Positions 41,938 to 50,805 of a stretch of 64,000 nucleotides of DNA are shown here, in pieces. Made by a program: the position numbers and the translations under genes. The notes under the pieces were generated by a model, which ran no database searches, had not been told where the DNA came from, and worked only from the letters and a program-made list of their open reading frames with translations. The stretch's first letter is position 1; every line of letters starts with the position of its first letter. Origin of the DNA: Yes71-27 sp040758635 (GTDB lineage Bacteria > Bacillota > Desulfotomaculia > Desulfotomaculales > Ammonificaceae); NCBI GenBank assembly GCA_040758635.1, contig JBFLVI010000009.1, positions 1 through 64,000 of the forward strand. The letters are read 5' to 3'.

Positions 41938-43710
41938 TTAGTCTTTGACGTCGAGCCGGATGTTCAACTCTGCCAACTGACGTGCCGTTACCGGCGCCGG
42001 CGCCTGGGTCATCAGGTCCTGGGCACTCTGGGTCTTCGGAAAGGGAATGACGTCCCGGATGGTGTTCCGCCCTAAAAGCAGCATTAACAGGCGGTCGAAA
42101 CCGAAGGCAATCCCTCCGTGGGGCGGCGCCCCGTACTCAAAAGCATCGAGCAGGAAGCCGAACTTTTCCCTTGCCTCCGCGGGTGTAATCCCGATCGCCC
42201 GAAAAACTCGCTCCTGGACGTCGCGCCGGTGGATGCGGATGCTGCCCCCGCCGAGCTCCACACCGTTTAAAACCAGGTCATACGCCTGCGCCCGCACCCG
42301 TCCCGGATCGCTTTCGAGAAGAGCCAGGTCTTCCTCGTGCGGGGCGGTGAACGGATGGTGCACCGCCACGTACCGCTTCTCCGTATCGTCGTATTCCAAC
42401 AGCGGAAAGTCGACCACCCAGACAAAGTGAAACCCGGGGGCGACCAACCCCAGCCGTCCGGCTAACAGCGTTCGCAGGGCACCCAGGCTTCGTTCCACCA
42501 CCGCCGGCCGGTCCGCCACAAAGAGCAAAAGGTCGCCGGCGCCGGCTTCAAGACGCGTTAGGAGCGCCTCGATTTCTCCGGGCTTGAAAAACTTCAAGAT
42601 CGGCGCTTTCGGTCCCTCCGGCGTAACCTGAATGTAGGCCAATCCTTTCGCTCCGAAAACCGCCGCGTGCCGGGTGAGTTCGTCTATCTCCCGGCGGGTG
42701 AAGCCCGCCGCCCCGGGAACGGTGATTCCCCTCACACACCCGCCGTCACCTACCGCCTGGGCGAACACCTTGAACTCCGTTCCGGCGACCAGGTCGGAGA
42801 CTTCGGTAAGCTTCATGCCGTACCGCAGGTCGGGTTTGTCCGTGCCGTAAGCCGCCATCGCCTCCCGGTAAGACAGGCGGGGGAAGGGCACGGGCACCTC
42901 AACACCGGCCGCTTCCTTGCAAACGGCGGCGAGGAGGGCCTCGCTCAATTCAAGAACGTCGTCAATACCCACAAAAGACATCTCGAGGTCGATCTGGGTG
43001 AACTCGGGCTGGCGGTCGGCCCGGAGGTCTTCGTCCCGGAAGCAGCGCACGATCTGAAAGTACCGCTCCGCCCCCGCCACCATGAGGATCTGCTTGAAAA
43101 GCTGCGGTGACTGCGGCAGGGCGTAAAAACGTCCGGGGTTTACCCGGCTGGGAACCAGGTAATCCCGCGCCCCCTCCGGCGTGCTCCTGGTTAGCATGGG
43201 GGTTTCGATTTCCCAGAAGCCCCGGGCATCGAGAAAGTCCCGTACCGCCTTCGCCGCCCGGTGCCGCATTTTCAGCGCCTGCTGCATCTCCGGGCGCCGG
43301 AGGTCGAGGTAACGGTATCTCAGGCGCAGGTCCTCCTCGACGTTAAGGTCATCCTCGATGTAAAAGGGCGGGGTTTTGGCCCGGTTGAGCACCGTACAGG
43401 AAGTGGCGTAAACCTCGATTTCGCCCGTAGCGAGTTTCGGGTTCTCCGTCCCCGGGGGGCGCCGTCTGACCTCCCCTTCCACCCGCAAGACATACTCCCC
43501 GCGAACCGTTTCCGCAACCTTGAAGGCCTCCAGGCCTACTTCCGGGCTGAAAACCACCTGGACAACCCCCGCGCGGTCCCGCAGGTCAATAAAGATCAGG
43601 CCTCCGTGATCCCGCCTGCTCTGCACCCAGCCGGCCAGGGCCACCTTCCGCCCCACGTCTTTTTTCCCGACCTCACCGCAAAAAATGGTGCGGTACGGCT
43701 CCCCCCCCAT
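41938..43710 (-). CDS. aspS: Aspartyl-tRNA synthetase (bacterial type)
   Basis: From the ATG at 43710, with GGAGGAGG 9 nt upstream, the 590-residue product starts MGGEPYRTIFCGEVGKKDVG. It has the OB-fold anticodon-binding domain, class II motifs (DARGFWEIETPMLTRSTPEG, FQIVRCFRDEDLRADRQPEF, GGIAFGFDRLLMLLLGRNTI) and the bacterial GAD insert at about residues 290-410. The frame is open to 43890 across a repeat hairpin and codes nothing conserved there. It follows hisS, as in many Firmicutes. Confidence 0.97.
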   Translation of the reverse strand: MGGEPYRTIFCGEVGKKDVGRKVALAGWVQSRRDHGGLIFIDLRDRAGVVQVVFSPEVGLEAFKVAETVRGEYVLRVEGEVRRRPPGTENPKLATGEIEVYATSCTVLNRAKTPPFYIEDDLNVEEDLRLRYRYLDLRRPEMQQALKMRHRAAKAVRDFLDARGFWEIETPMLTRSTPEGARDYLVPSRVNPGRFYALPQSPQLFKQILMVAGAERYFQIVRCFRDEDLRADRQPEFTQIDLEMSFVGIDDVLELSEALLAAVCKEAAGVEVPVPFPRLSYREAMAAYGTDKPDLRYGMKLTEVSDLVAGTEFKVFAQAVGDGGCVRGITVPGAAGFTRREIDELTRHAAVFGAKGLAYIQVTPEGPKAPILKFFKPGEIEALLTRLEAGAGDLLLFVADRPAVVERSLGALRTLLAGRLGLVAPGFHFVWVVDFPLLEYDDTEKRYVAVHHPFTAPHEEDLALLESDPGRVRAQAYDLVLNGVELGGGSIRIHRRDVQERVFRAIGITPAEAREKFGFLLDAFEYGAPPHGGIAFGFDRLLMLLLGRNTIRDVIPFPKTQSAQDLMTQAPAPVTARQLAELNIRLDVKD

Positions 43711-43795
43711 AAACAAAGGCCTCCTCCGAAAATAGGCGTTCTCTCGCTGGGCGCGGCGATAAGCTTCGCATAGCCTCGTCAGGCTTGCCGGCCTT

Positions 43796-43911
43796 TGAGA
43801 GGTGGGATGTGGGAGGTTAGAGGTGAGATTTCTAAGGGAGAAATTCGCTGTGCGAATTTCTTCATAAAAGTCACATTCCACACCTCTCACTTCTCACTTC
43901 TCACTTCTCAT
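43796..43911. repeat. Free-standing hairpin with 7-bp-unit arms, copy 5
   Basis: Arms GTGGGAGGTTAGAGGTGAGA and CACACCTCTCACTTCTCACT flank GAAATTCGCTGTGCGAATTTC. The right arm carries four TCTCACT-like units in a row. Confidence 0.75.
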
Positions 43912-44017
43912 TCGTCCGGCTGCGCCTTCCGCGCTCTGCTCGCTTCTCACCGCGTTTCGTTTATGTTATACTACCACATCTAAGTAACAAGCTTACGGCT
44001 CCATATTTTCACTTCCC

Positions 44018-44051
44018 GGTGGCGACGATTAATCGTCGTGAACGACTCCTC
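44018..44051. repeat. 34-bp palindromic repeat, copy 2
   Basis: It matches 7654-7687 with one mismatch, and GGTAACCCCAG follows at 44065-44075. Confidence 0.85.
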
Positions 44052-44126
44052 CGAGAAATGATCCGGTAACCCCAGAAACAAAATACAATCGTCTCATTCC
44101 GCCAATAGTTGGTTCACACTTGTTCA

Positions 44127-45386
44127 CTACGCCTTCTGCGCCTTAAGCCAGGACACCAGCTCGGCTTCGGGCACCTCTACCTGCATACCGGTATCCATCA
44201 TGCGCACGGCGACGTTGCCCCGCTCCAGCTCCTCCTCGCCCAGAATCACCACCTGCTTCGCGCCGCGCCGGTGCGCCTGCTTCAACTGCCCCTTCAGACC
44301 CCGGCCGGAGTAATCCCGGTCGGCCGCGATCCCGGCTTCGCGGAGACGCCGCAAGACCACAGGGATCTTCTCCTCCGCTCCTTCGCCGGCAGCCGCTACG
44401 AAAACCTCCAGTTGCGGCACCTGTGACAGCGACACCCCTTTCAGTTCCAGGGCGAGCAGGGTCCGTTCCATTCCTACCGCAAACCCCACCCCCGGAACCG
44501 ACGGCCCGCCGCAGGTCTCCACCAGGTTGTCGTAGCGGCCTCCACCACCGATGGCGCTCTGGGCGCCGATTCCCGGAACCAGCACCTCAAAGGCAGTACC
44601 GGTATAGTAATCCAGCCCCCGTACCAGGCGGGGGTTCACCACGTAGCGGATACCTTGCGCCGCAAGGCCGCCCTGAACGGCTGCAAAACGGGCTGCACAG
44701 GTCGCACAAAGGAAATCAAGCGGGATGGGTGCCTCTGCAACCAGGGAGCGGCAGTTTTCTTCCTTGCAGTCAAGCAGGCGCAGGGGGTTGCGCTCGAACC
44801 GCTCCCGGCAGTTCCGGCAGAGGTCCTTCCGGCGGGAAGCAAAGTGGGTCCGCAGGGCGGCAACAAGTCCGCCGCGGCAGTCCGGGCAACCTACACTGTT
44901 CAGCTCTAAAATCAGCTCCTGAAGTCCCGCCCGGGCATAAAAATCCATCAGGAGCGCAATCACCTCAACATCCAGCGCCGGGTCCGCAGAGCCGAACACC
45001 TCCGCCCCGAACTGGTGGAACTGCCGCCAGCGCCCGGCCTGGGGCCGATCGTAGCGAAACATGGGTCCGACGTAGTAGAGTTTCACCGGCTGGGGCCAGG
45101 TGTGCATTTGGTTCTCGATGAAGGCGCGTACCACCGGCGCCGTTCCTTCCGGCCGCAGGGAAAGGCTTCGCCCGCGCCGGTCGAGGAAAGTGTACATCTC
45201 CTTGGCCACGATGTCGGTCTCTTCGCCCACCCCACGCTGAAAAAGCTCGGTAAACTCGAAGACCGGGGTCCTTATCTCCTGGTAGCCGTAAACGCGGGTG
45301 AGTTCCCGGATGATCTCCTCGAGACGCTGCCACCGTTCGACTTCGCCCGGTAGAATATCGGCCACGCCCCGCGGTTTTCTTACCAT
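44127..45386 (-). CDS. hisS: Histidyl-tRNA synthetase
   Basis: The 419-residue product starts MVRKPRGVADILPGEVERWQ. Class II motifs are LRPEGTAPVVRAFIENQ, FRYDRPQAGRWRQFHQFGAE and GVGFAVGMERTLLAL. The histidine motif LVRGLDYYTGTAFEV is intact. The C-terminal anticodon-binding domain is complete. A Cys-rich stretch (SVGCPDCRGG, LCRNCRERF, DFLCATCAARF) is the zinc-type insert found in several Firmicute HisRS. aspS follows after a 416-bp gap with repeats. Confidence 0.97.
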   Translation of the reverse strand: MVRKPRGVADILPGEVERWQRLEEIIRELTRVYGYQEIRTPVFEFTELFQRGVGEETDIVAKEMYTFLDRRGRSLSLRPEGTAPVVRAFIENQMHTWPQPVKLYYVGPMFRYDRPQAGRWRQFHQFGAEVFGSADPALDVEVIALLMDFYARAGLQELILELNSVGCPDCRGGLVAALRTHFASRRKDLCRNCRERFERNPLRLLDCKEENCRSLVAEAPIPLDFLCATCAARFAAVQGGLAAQGIRYVVNPRLVRGLDYYTGTAFEVLVPGIGAQSAIGGGGRYDNLVETCGGPSVPGVGFAVGMERTLLALELKGVSLSQVPQLEVFVAAAGEGAEEKIPVVLRRLREAGIAADRDYSGRGLKGQLKQAHRRGAKQVVILGEEELERGNVAVRMMDTGMQVEVPEAELVSWLKAQKA

Positions 45387-45642
45387 CAGTTTCTAACCCT
45401 TTCTGAAAGTGCCGAAGATAACTCAGGCTAAAACCAATAAACCCGTACCGTTGAAGCACGGGCCAGACTTTCGCCGGTTTTTGCGCCCGTTTTTTAACAG
45501 CGTTATTTTACCACAGGCAGCAGAATGCTTGCAATAAAGCTCCCGTTGAGCCGGCCACTTTCGCGGCCGGAGAAGTTCTTTCTCCCTCTCGACCGACATA
45601 AACATTTAAAAAACAAGTTTTCTAAAAGCAAGAGGTGGGAAA

Positions 45643-46032
45643 ATGACCTCCAAAAGAGAAATAACCGGCATCAACCTGCCAGCCATCGGCCGGGGCACGC
45701 TGACCGGCGCTGTGGCCTCCCTGGGCGCTACCCTCCTGGCCGCCTGCCTTTTCTTTTTCACGAATATCTCGGAAACCCTTTTCCCTTACTTTGTTTCCTT
45801 CATCCTGTTCCTGAGCGGGGTGCTCGGTGGTGCCCTGGCCTCCCGAGCGGCAGGAAACAAAGGACTCCTTCATGGTGCCGCCGTCGGCATGGCCCTTTTC
45901 CTGCTGCTGTGGCTTGCCGCCGTTACGGCCCTGCCGGGCCCGGTAACCACGACCATGCTCTTGAAAAAGCTCTTCCTCCTGGTGGCCGGAGGCGCTACCG
46001 GCGGCTTTATCGGGATCGCGTTGGTTCCCTGA
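45643..46032 (+). CDS. TIGR04086-type small membrane protein (YrzE-like)
   Basis: The 129-residue protein has four hydrophobic segments (TLTGAVASLGATLLAACLFF, YFVSFILFLSGVLGGALASR, AAVGMALFLLLWLAAVTALP, LLVAGGATGGFIGIAL). The pattern with G-x-x-x-G pairs in segments one and two, and the short length, fits the TIGR04086 family of Firmicutes, whose function is unknown. AGAGGTGGG precedes the ATG. It is divergent from hisS. Confidence 0.78.
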   Translation: MTSKREITGINLPAIGRGTLTGAVASLGATLLAACLFFFTNISETLFPYFVSFILFLSGVLGGALASRAAGNKGLLHGAAVGMALFLLLWLAAVTALPGPVTTTMLLKKLFLLVAGGATGGFIGIALVP

Positions 46033-46083
46033 AGCCGTCGCCCTGCACCCGGGAACCGGCATTGGAGCTGAAGGCTCAGGGTT

Positions 46084-47283
46084 TTACCGCTCGCAGGGAA
46101 TCTGGCCGACCTCGTCCGGGAAATTCGTAAGCCGTTTTACACCCTTTTCAGTGACCACGACCGTATTCTCGATGCCCACCGCGCCCTCCCCCGGAAAAAC
46201 GAACTTGGGTTCAAGGGCGAAAACCATTCCGGGAGCAAGCGGTTCCTCCACCCCTGCCGCAATGACCGGCAATTCGTTGAGCTCCAGGCCGACGCCGTGA
46301 CCGACGAACCGCACCGGTTGCCGCCAACCTTGAAAGTATTCCTCCAGGCCGGCCTCCCGCGCCATCCGGACCGCCAGGTGGTAAAGAAACGCCGGAGAAA
46401 CTCCGGGTTTTACCGCTTCAAACAGCGCCGCCTGAATCTCCAGGGCCACGTTGTGCGCCCGCGCAAGCCACGGGCTGAGCTGCCCGACAACAAAAACCCG
46501 GGTGGCATCAGTGATGTACCCACGGTAAGCCGCCCCGTAATCAACATAGACGGGCTCGTTCGGTTTGAGCCTGCGCCAGCCGGCACCGAAGGCAAAGGTG
46601 GGGTCCAGGCCCGGGCCGGCAACCGGCCCGTCGAAATAGGAGGGAACCGCCCCGCTCGGCCCCGTGAGAAGGTGGCCCATAAAGAAATCGGGATTCAAAC
46701 CGCGGAAGCGGATAAATCCCTGGTGTCCCAGGGACCGCGCTTCCCCTTCCAGCAGGCCCGCCATTTCGACCTCCGGCTTTCCAACCCCTACCACCCGGGG
46801 CACCGCCGCCAGCATCGCGTCCAGAAGCTTTCCGCTGGCGGTCAACACTTCGACCTCGTACAGCGATTTGACCGCCCGCTGCAACCGGATGAGGTAAGAG
46901 ACGTCAACAAAACGCACCCGGGGGAAAATCTTCTGGTAGTGCAGGTAGAAGCTGACCGGTAGAACATCGAATTCGAGTCCCAGCACCTCCGGGACCGGCA
47001 AACCGAATTCGGCGATGAGCGCGGGGATGTCTTTGTAGCTCCGGAGCGGAACCACATCCTCGACACAAGCAGTTTCGCGTGCCCGGTTGAAATCCCGGCG
47101 GACCATAAAAACTGGTTTTCCCTCTGCCGGGAGGTAAAGATGGCCGCTCTGGTACGTACCGGTGTAATAGACCAGGTCCGCACTCTGCACCAGAAGCGCC
47201 GCCGCAATTCCGTTCTCCCTCAGCTTTGCCTGAAAGACTTCGATCCGCCCGGCAACTTCCTCACTCAACCGCGTCTCAAGCAT
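46084..47283 (-). CDS. M24 family Xaa-Pro peptidase
   Basis: The 399-residue protein has an N-terminal creatinase-like domain and a C-terminal pita-bread peptidase domain. Metal ligands are visible as the two Asp in VYVDYGAAYRGYITDATRVF, His in FVGHGVGLELNELPV, Glu in VFALEPKFVFPG and Glu in VGIENTVVVTEKG. It probably removes N-terminal residues ahead of proline. Its exact substrate is not evident. Confidence 0.93.
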   Translation of the reverse strand: MLETRLSEEVAGRIEVFQAKLRENGIAAALLVQSADLVYYTGTYQSGHLYLPAEGKPVFMVRRDFNRARETACVEDVVPLRSYKDIPALIAEFGLPVPEVLGLEFDVLPVSFYLHYQKIFPRVRFVDVSYLIRLQRAVKSLYEVEVLTASGKLLDAMLAAVPRVVGVGKPEVEMAGLLEGEARSLGHQGFIRFRGLNPDFFMGHLLTGPSGAVPSYFDGPVAGPGLDPTFAFGAGWRRLKPNEPVYVDYGAAYRGYITDATRVFVVGQLSPWLARAHNVALEIQAALFEAVKPGVSPAFLYHLAVRMAREAGLEEYFQGWRQPVRFVGHGVGLELNELPVIAAGVEEPLAPGMVFALEPKFVFPGEGAVGIENTVVVTEKGVKRLTNFPDEVGQIPCER

Positions 47284-47370
47284 GACCTTCCCACCCGAAA
47301 TTTAATACCAGTAAGTACAAGTATAAGAAAATGTGTCCTGGAAGTAAACCTGGGAGACCCAAAAGGAGGG

Positions 47371-47425
47371 AAAATACCCTATTTTACCGAAGTTTTTAGC
47401 CGAATAGATAATTAGAGGGTATTTT
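47371..47425 (+). promoter_or_regulatory. Inverted repeat directly ahead of the fapA-like ribosome-binding site
   Basis: AAAATACCCT (47371-47380) pairs with AGGGTATTTT (47416-47425), and the ribosome-binding site of the next gene follows at 47430-47436. A second AAGGAGGG (47363-47370) lies just before the repeat and has no start codon after it. A control of translation is possible but not shown. Confidence 0.5.
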
Positions 47426-47442
47426 ATTCGGGAGGGATGAGT

Positions 47443-49257
47443 GTGGAAATCAGCGGGGTGAAAGAACCCGGCGCTGCCTGGGTCAAAGACGGAAAAATTT
47501 ACGTCCGCAACCCACAGAATGACGCTCCTCCGGCCACGCTTATTCCCACCGAAGGCGTACGGTTGTACGTCAACGGCGTGGAAAAACACGAGCCGACACC
47601 CGTCCGGGAAGAGGACGAAATCAGAATAGAACCTGAAGTCCGGGAAGAACCGGGACGGATTACGGTCCTGGTCGCTCCAAATAAATTCAAGGCTTATCTT
47701 GACGTCCGTCTGACCGCGCGCACCTCCTACCGGCTGCTGGACAGCGAACCCCAGGAAACCCTTACCCTCGACGCCGTCCCAAAAACGGAACAAGTCATGC
47801 CTTTGGATACCGAGGCCGTCCGGCGCCTGCTTGCGGAAAACGGCGTAACTTACGGCATTAAAGAGGACGCCTTGGCCGCCATTTACCAGAACCCGAGCAA
47901 CGGGCGTCACCTGGTTGCCGAAGGGCAGAGCCCGGAACCGGCAACCGATGAAAGGGTTGAGGTCGTTTGCGACACGACGGAGGAAGCGAAACCGCTGGTT
48001 CACGAAAACGGAACCGTTGACTACCGGGACCTCGGACGCTTCCAATCGGTGGAGCCGGGAACCGTCCTCGCTGTTAAACACCCGGGGATTCCCGGTAAAC
48101 CGGGCTTTCGGGTTAACGGCGAGCAGGTCGAGCCTTCACCCCCCAAGGTTGTTGAACTTGAAGCCGGGCACGGTGCCGCCGTCTCGCCGGACGGGATGTC
48201 CGTCACCGCAACCGTCAGCGGGCGCCCGGTATTTCGTCAAACGGGAAACCGCTACATTGTTTCCGTGGACCCGCAGTTGGTTATCAAGGGCGACGTGAAT
48301 CTGGAAACCGGCAACGTTGACTTCCGCGGCAGCGTCCAGATCACCGGCAACGTCATCGAGGCAATGAAGGTGAAAGCCGCCGGCAATGTTACCGTCGGCG
48401 GCGAGGTGGCCGAGGCAGTCATCGAGGCCCAGGGAAACGTCTCCGCCCGGAGCATCATCAGCAGCACGGTTCACGCGGGGGGACAGATGGTCTACTACGA
48501 GAAGTTCAAGGGACCGACGACGGAATTGCTGCATGCTTTGATTCAAGCGATCAAAGGCGTGGGGCCTTTGCTCGAACACGCGGCCGCCCAAAAACAAAGG
48601 CTTACCGCCGGTGCCGCGCTGCTGCTCTTGATTGACCAGAAATACCAGCAGATTCCCAAGCTGGTCAAGGAGCTGTTGAAACTGGTCGAACAGGCGCCGC
48701 AGTTTAAAGTCAAACTGGAACCGGCCTTCCGGGACAAAATTTCCGGTCTGAAAGACCTTTTTCTCGGGATCAACCTCGCTACGTACCCGGACCTCGAACC
48801 GGTCGGTCGGGCCATTAAAGACCTTTCGACCATCCAAGCCGAGTTGACAGCGCTCATTTCCGGCGCGCGCGCCCGCGTTACGGCACAGTACGTCCTCAAC
48901 AGTCACATCGAAGCCACCGGGGACGTCATCATTGCCGGCCAGGGCGCTTACAACTCTACCATCCGGTCCGGCGGAAGCGTCAGAATCGAAGGAATCTTCC
49001 GGGGCGGCGAACTCGAGGCTCAAGACAACGTATTCATCGGCAAGGCAGGCTCGGATATTGCGGTTAAAACGGTCGTCAAAGTACCTTCGGGCAAAAAAAT
49101 CACAATTAAAAAGGCCTATCCCGGCGTGGTCCTCCAGGTGGGCAAACAGATTGCCGAAGTTACTAAACCCCAACGCGAGGTTAATACCAGTATTGACAGT
49201 GACGGCCGGATCGAACTGAACGCCATTTCATGGGACCCGGGCCAGGAAGAAAAATAA
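47443..49257 (+). CDS. FapA family (DUF342) polymer-forming protein
   Basis: The product is about 604 residues. The DUF342 core is at about residues 160-340 with YRDLGRFQSVEPGTVLAVKH and a beta-helical part (GDVNLETGNVDFRGSVQITG, VIEAMKVKAAGNVTVGGEVA). A helical arm follows, then a second beta segment (ATGDVIIAGQGAYNSTIRSG). Members include FapA of Vibrio, which binds signalling partners, and proteins of unknown role. The GTG at 47443 has GGAGGG 6 nt upstream. The ATG at 47437 directly abuts the same site and is a less likely start. Confidence 0.88.
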   Translation: MEISGVKEPGAAWVKDGKIYVRNPQNDAPPATLIPTEGVRLYVNGVEKHEPTPVREEDEIRIEPEVREEPGRITVLVAPNKFKAYLDVRLTARTSYRLLDSEPQETLTLDAVPKTEQVMPLDTEAVRRLLAENGVTYGIKEDALAAIYQNPSNGRHLVAEGQSPEPATDERVEVVCDTTEEAKPLVHENGTVDYRDLGRFQSVEPGTVLAVKHPGIPGKPGFRVNGEQVEPSPPKVVELEAGHGAAVSPDGMSVTATVSGRPVFRQTGNRYIVSVDPQLVIKGDVNLETGNVDFRGSVQITGNVIEAMKVKAAGNVTVGGEVAEAVIEAQGNVSARSIISSTVHAGGQMVYYEKFKGPTTELLHALIQAIKGVGPLLEHAAAQKQRLTAGAALLLLIDQKYQQIPKLVKELLKLVEQAPQFKVKLEPAFRDKISGLKDLFLGINLATYPDLEPVGRAIKDLSTIQAELTALISGARARVTAQYVLNSHIEATGDVIIAGQGAYNSTIRSGGSVRIEGIFRGGELEAQDNVFIGKAGSDIAVKTVVKVPSGKKITIKKAYPGVVLQVGKQIAEVTKPQREVNTSIDSDGRIELNAISWDPGQEEK

Positions 49258-49314
49258 ACGTCAAGGGGTTATGCTGCCGCCACCCTCCCCCACCGGTGGA
49301 GTTAAAGACCTCTC

Positions 49315-50805
49315 TCAAGCAGTCCGCAGGGCAAACGCGTTCCGCGAAATGGCCTCCCGGTAAAGCTGCAGGTATTCGACCGCCGACCGGGCCCACGAGA
49401 AATCGAGGGACATCGCGTTTTTGACCAGGCGCTGCCACACCTCCGGGTTGTTCCGATAAAGTTTTAGCGCCCGGGCAATGGCGGCGTACAGTTCCCGCCC
49501 GCTGTACTCCGTAAAGACAAAACCGTTGCCGGAAAGGGTTGCGGGGTTGAACTCGGTCACTGTATCGGCCAAACCGCCGGTGGCCCGGACCACGGGGATC
49601 GTCCCGTAGCGCATTGCAATCAACTGCCCTAAACCGCACGGCTCGAACCGCGACGGCATCAGGAAAATGTCGGCGCCGGCATAAATACGCTGCGCCAGAA
49701 CAGGATTAAAGCCCAGATAAACCCCTATTTTCCGGGGATAACGGTTTTTGAGACTTTCGAAGACTTTATGGTAGTAAGGGTCGCCCGTTCCCAGCACCAC
49801 CAGTTGGATGTCCAGGTGCATGAGCTCATCCGCGATCTCCGCAATCAGGTCGAGCCCTTTCTGCGTTACCAGTCTGGAAATGATACCCAGGACCGGGACG
49901 TCTTTGAACGGCAGCCCCATCTCCTTTTGCAGCGCAAACTTGTTGTCCTTCTTCCCTTCCAAATCGTCCACGCTGTAATTACGGTGGATACGCGGGTCGG
50001 CCGCCGGGTTAAACTCGTGGTAGTTGATTCCGTTCAGGATCCCGTAAAGGTCGCGCGACCGTATTCGCAGTACCCCGTCCAGGCGCTCACCCAGCGCAGG
50101 CGTCTGGATCTCCTGGGCATACGTCCTGCTGACGGTGTTGATCACGTCGGCGTACAGAAGCCCTGCCTTCATAAAGTTGACTTTTCCGTAAAACTCCAAT
50201 CGGTCCGGGTGGAAATACTCATCACCCAGACCGAAAAGCTTCAGGGTTTCCCGCGGGAAGTGTCCCTGGTACTGGAGGTTGTGGATGGTGAAGACTGTGG
50301 CCGTCTTCTGGTAAAAGGGGTTCGCGGCGTACTGCGTCTTCAGGAGCAACGGTATCGGAGCCGTCTGCCAGTCGTTGCAGTGGATCACGTCGGGCTGCCA
50401 CCCCAGGCGCGGTAGCATCTCCAGCACGGCGTAACAGAAGAACGCAAACCGCTGGTCGTCGTCATGAAAGGCATAAATACCGTCCCGGTAAAAGAAGTGG
50501 TAGTTGGCCGCAAAGTATACCGGGACCGCCTTGGATTCACCCTTGTACTGGGCGTCAATCTTGCTTTCCCGCAGGATGCACGTCCGGAGTTGACCCGCCA
50601 ACGGCACCGGAAAATCGAGCAGGTACTGCGGCCCCTCAATTTCTTTGTAGTGGGGCATCACCACCCTGATGTCATTCCCCTGCTCATCGGCCCCCACAGC
50701 CAGGGCCTTAGGCAGCGAACCGGCCACGTCCGCCAGCCCCCCCACTTTTGCGAAAGGAACCACCTCTGACGAAACGAACAGAACCTTCAACGGGCGGTCA
50801 AACAC
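49315..50805 (-). CDS. glgA: Glycogen synthase (ADP-glucose type)
   Basis: The 496-residue GT5 enzyme extends alpha-1,4-glucan from ADP-glucose. The N-terminal VLFVSSEVVPFAKVGGLADV carries the K-x-G-G-L motif. IHCNDWQTAPIPLLLKTQ and FMLPSRFEPCGLGQLIAMR (the E-x7-E type donor site, as LMPSRFEPCGLGQLIAMRYG) are clear. The start overlaps the galT stop by 8 nt. Confidence 0.96.
   Translation of the reverse strand: MFDRPLKVLFVSSEVVPFAKVGGLADVAGSLPKALAVGADEQGNDIRVVMPHYKEIEGPQYLLDFPVPLAGQLRTCILRESKIDAQYKGESKAVPVYFAANYHFFYRDGIYAFHDDDQRFAFFCYAVLEMLPRLGWQPDVIHCNDWQTAPIPLLLKTQYAANPFYQKTATVFTIHNLQYQGHFPRETLKLFGLGDEYFHPDRLEFYGKVNFMKAGLLYADVINTVSRTYAQEIQTPALGERLDGVLRIRSRDLYGILNGINYHEFNPAADPRIHRNYSVDDLEGKKDNKFALQKEMGLPFKDVPVLGIISRLVTQKGLDLIAEIADELMHLDIQLVVLGTGDPYYHKVFESLKNRYPRKIGVYLGFNPVLAQRIYAGADIFLMPSRFEPCGLGQLIAMRYGTIPVVRATGGLADTVTEFNPATLSGNGFVFTEYSGRELYAAIARALKLYRNNPEVWQRLVKNAMSLDFSWARSAVEYLQLYREAISRNAFALRTA

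Larger units (their letters stand above)
43711..44126. other. 416-bp region between aspS and hisS with two repeats, no gene
   Basis: It contains a 7-bp-unit hairpin (43796-43911) and copy 2 of the 34-bp palindromic repeat (44018-44051). No T-box motif is seen, and no frame has a plausible start and site. Confidence 0.65.
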
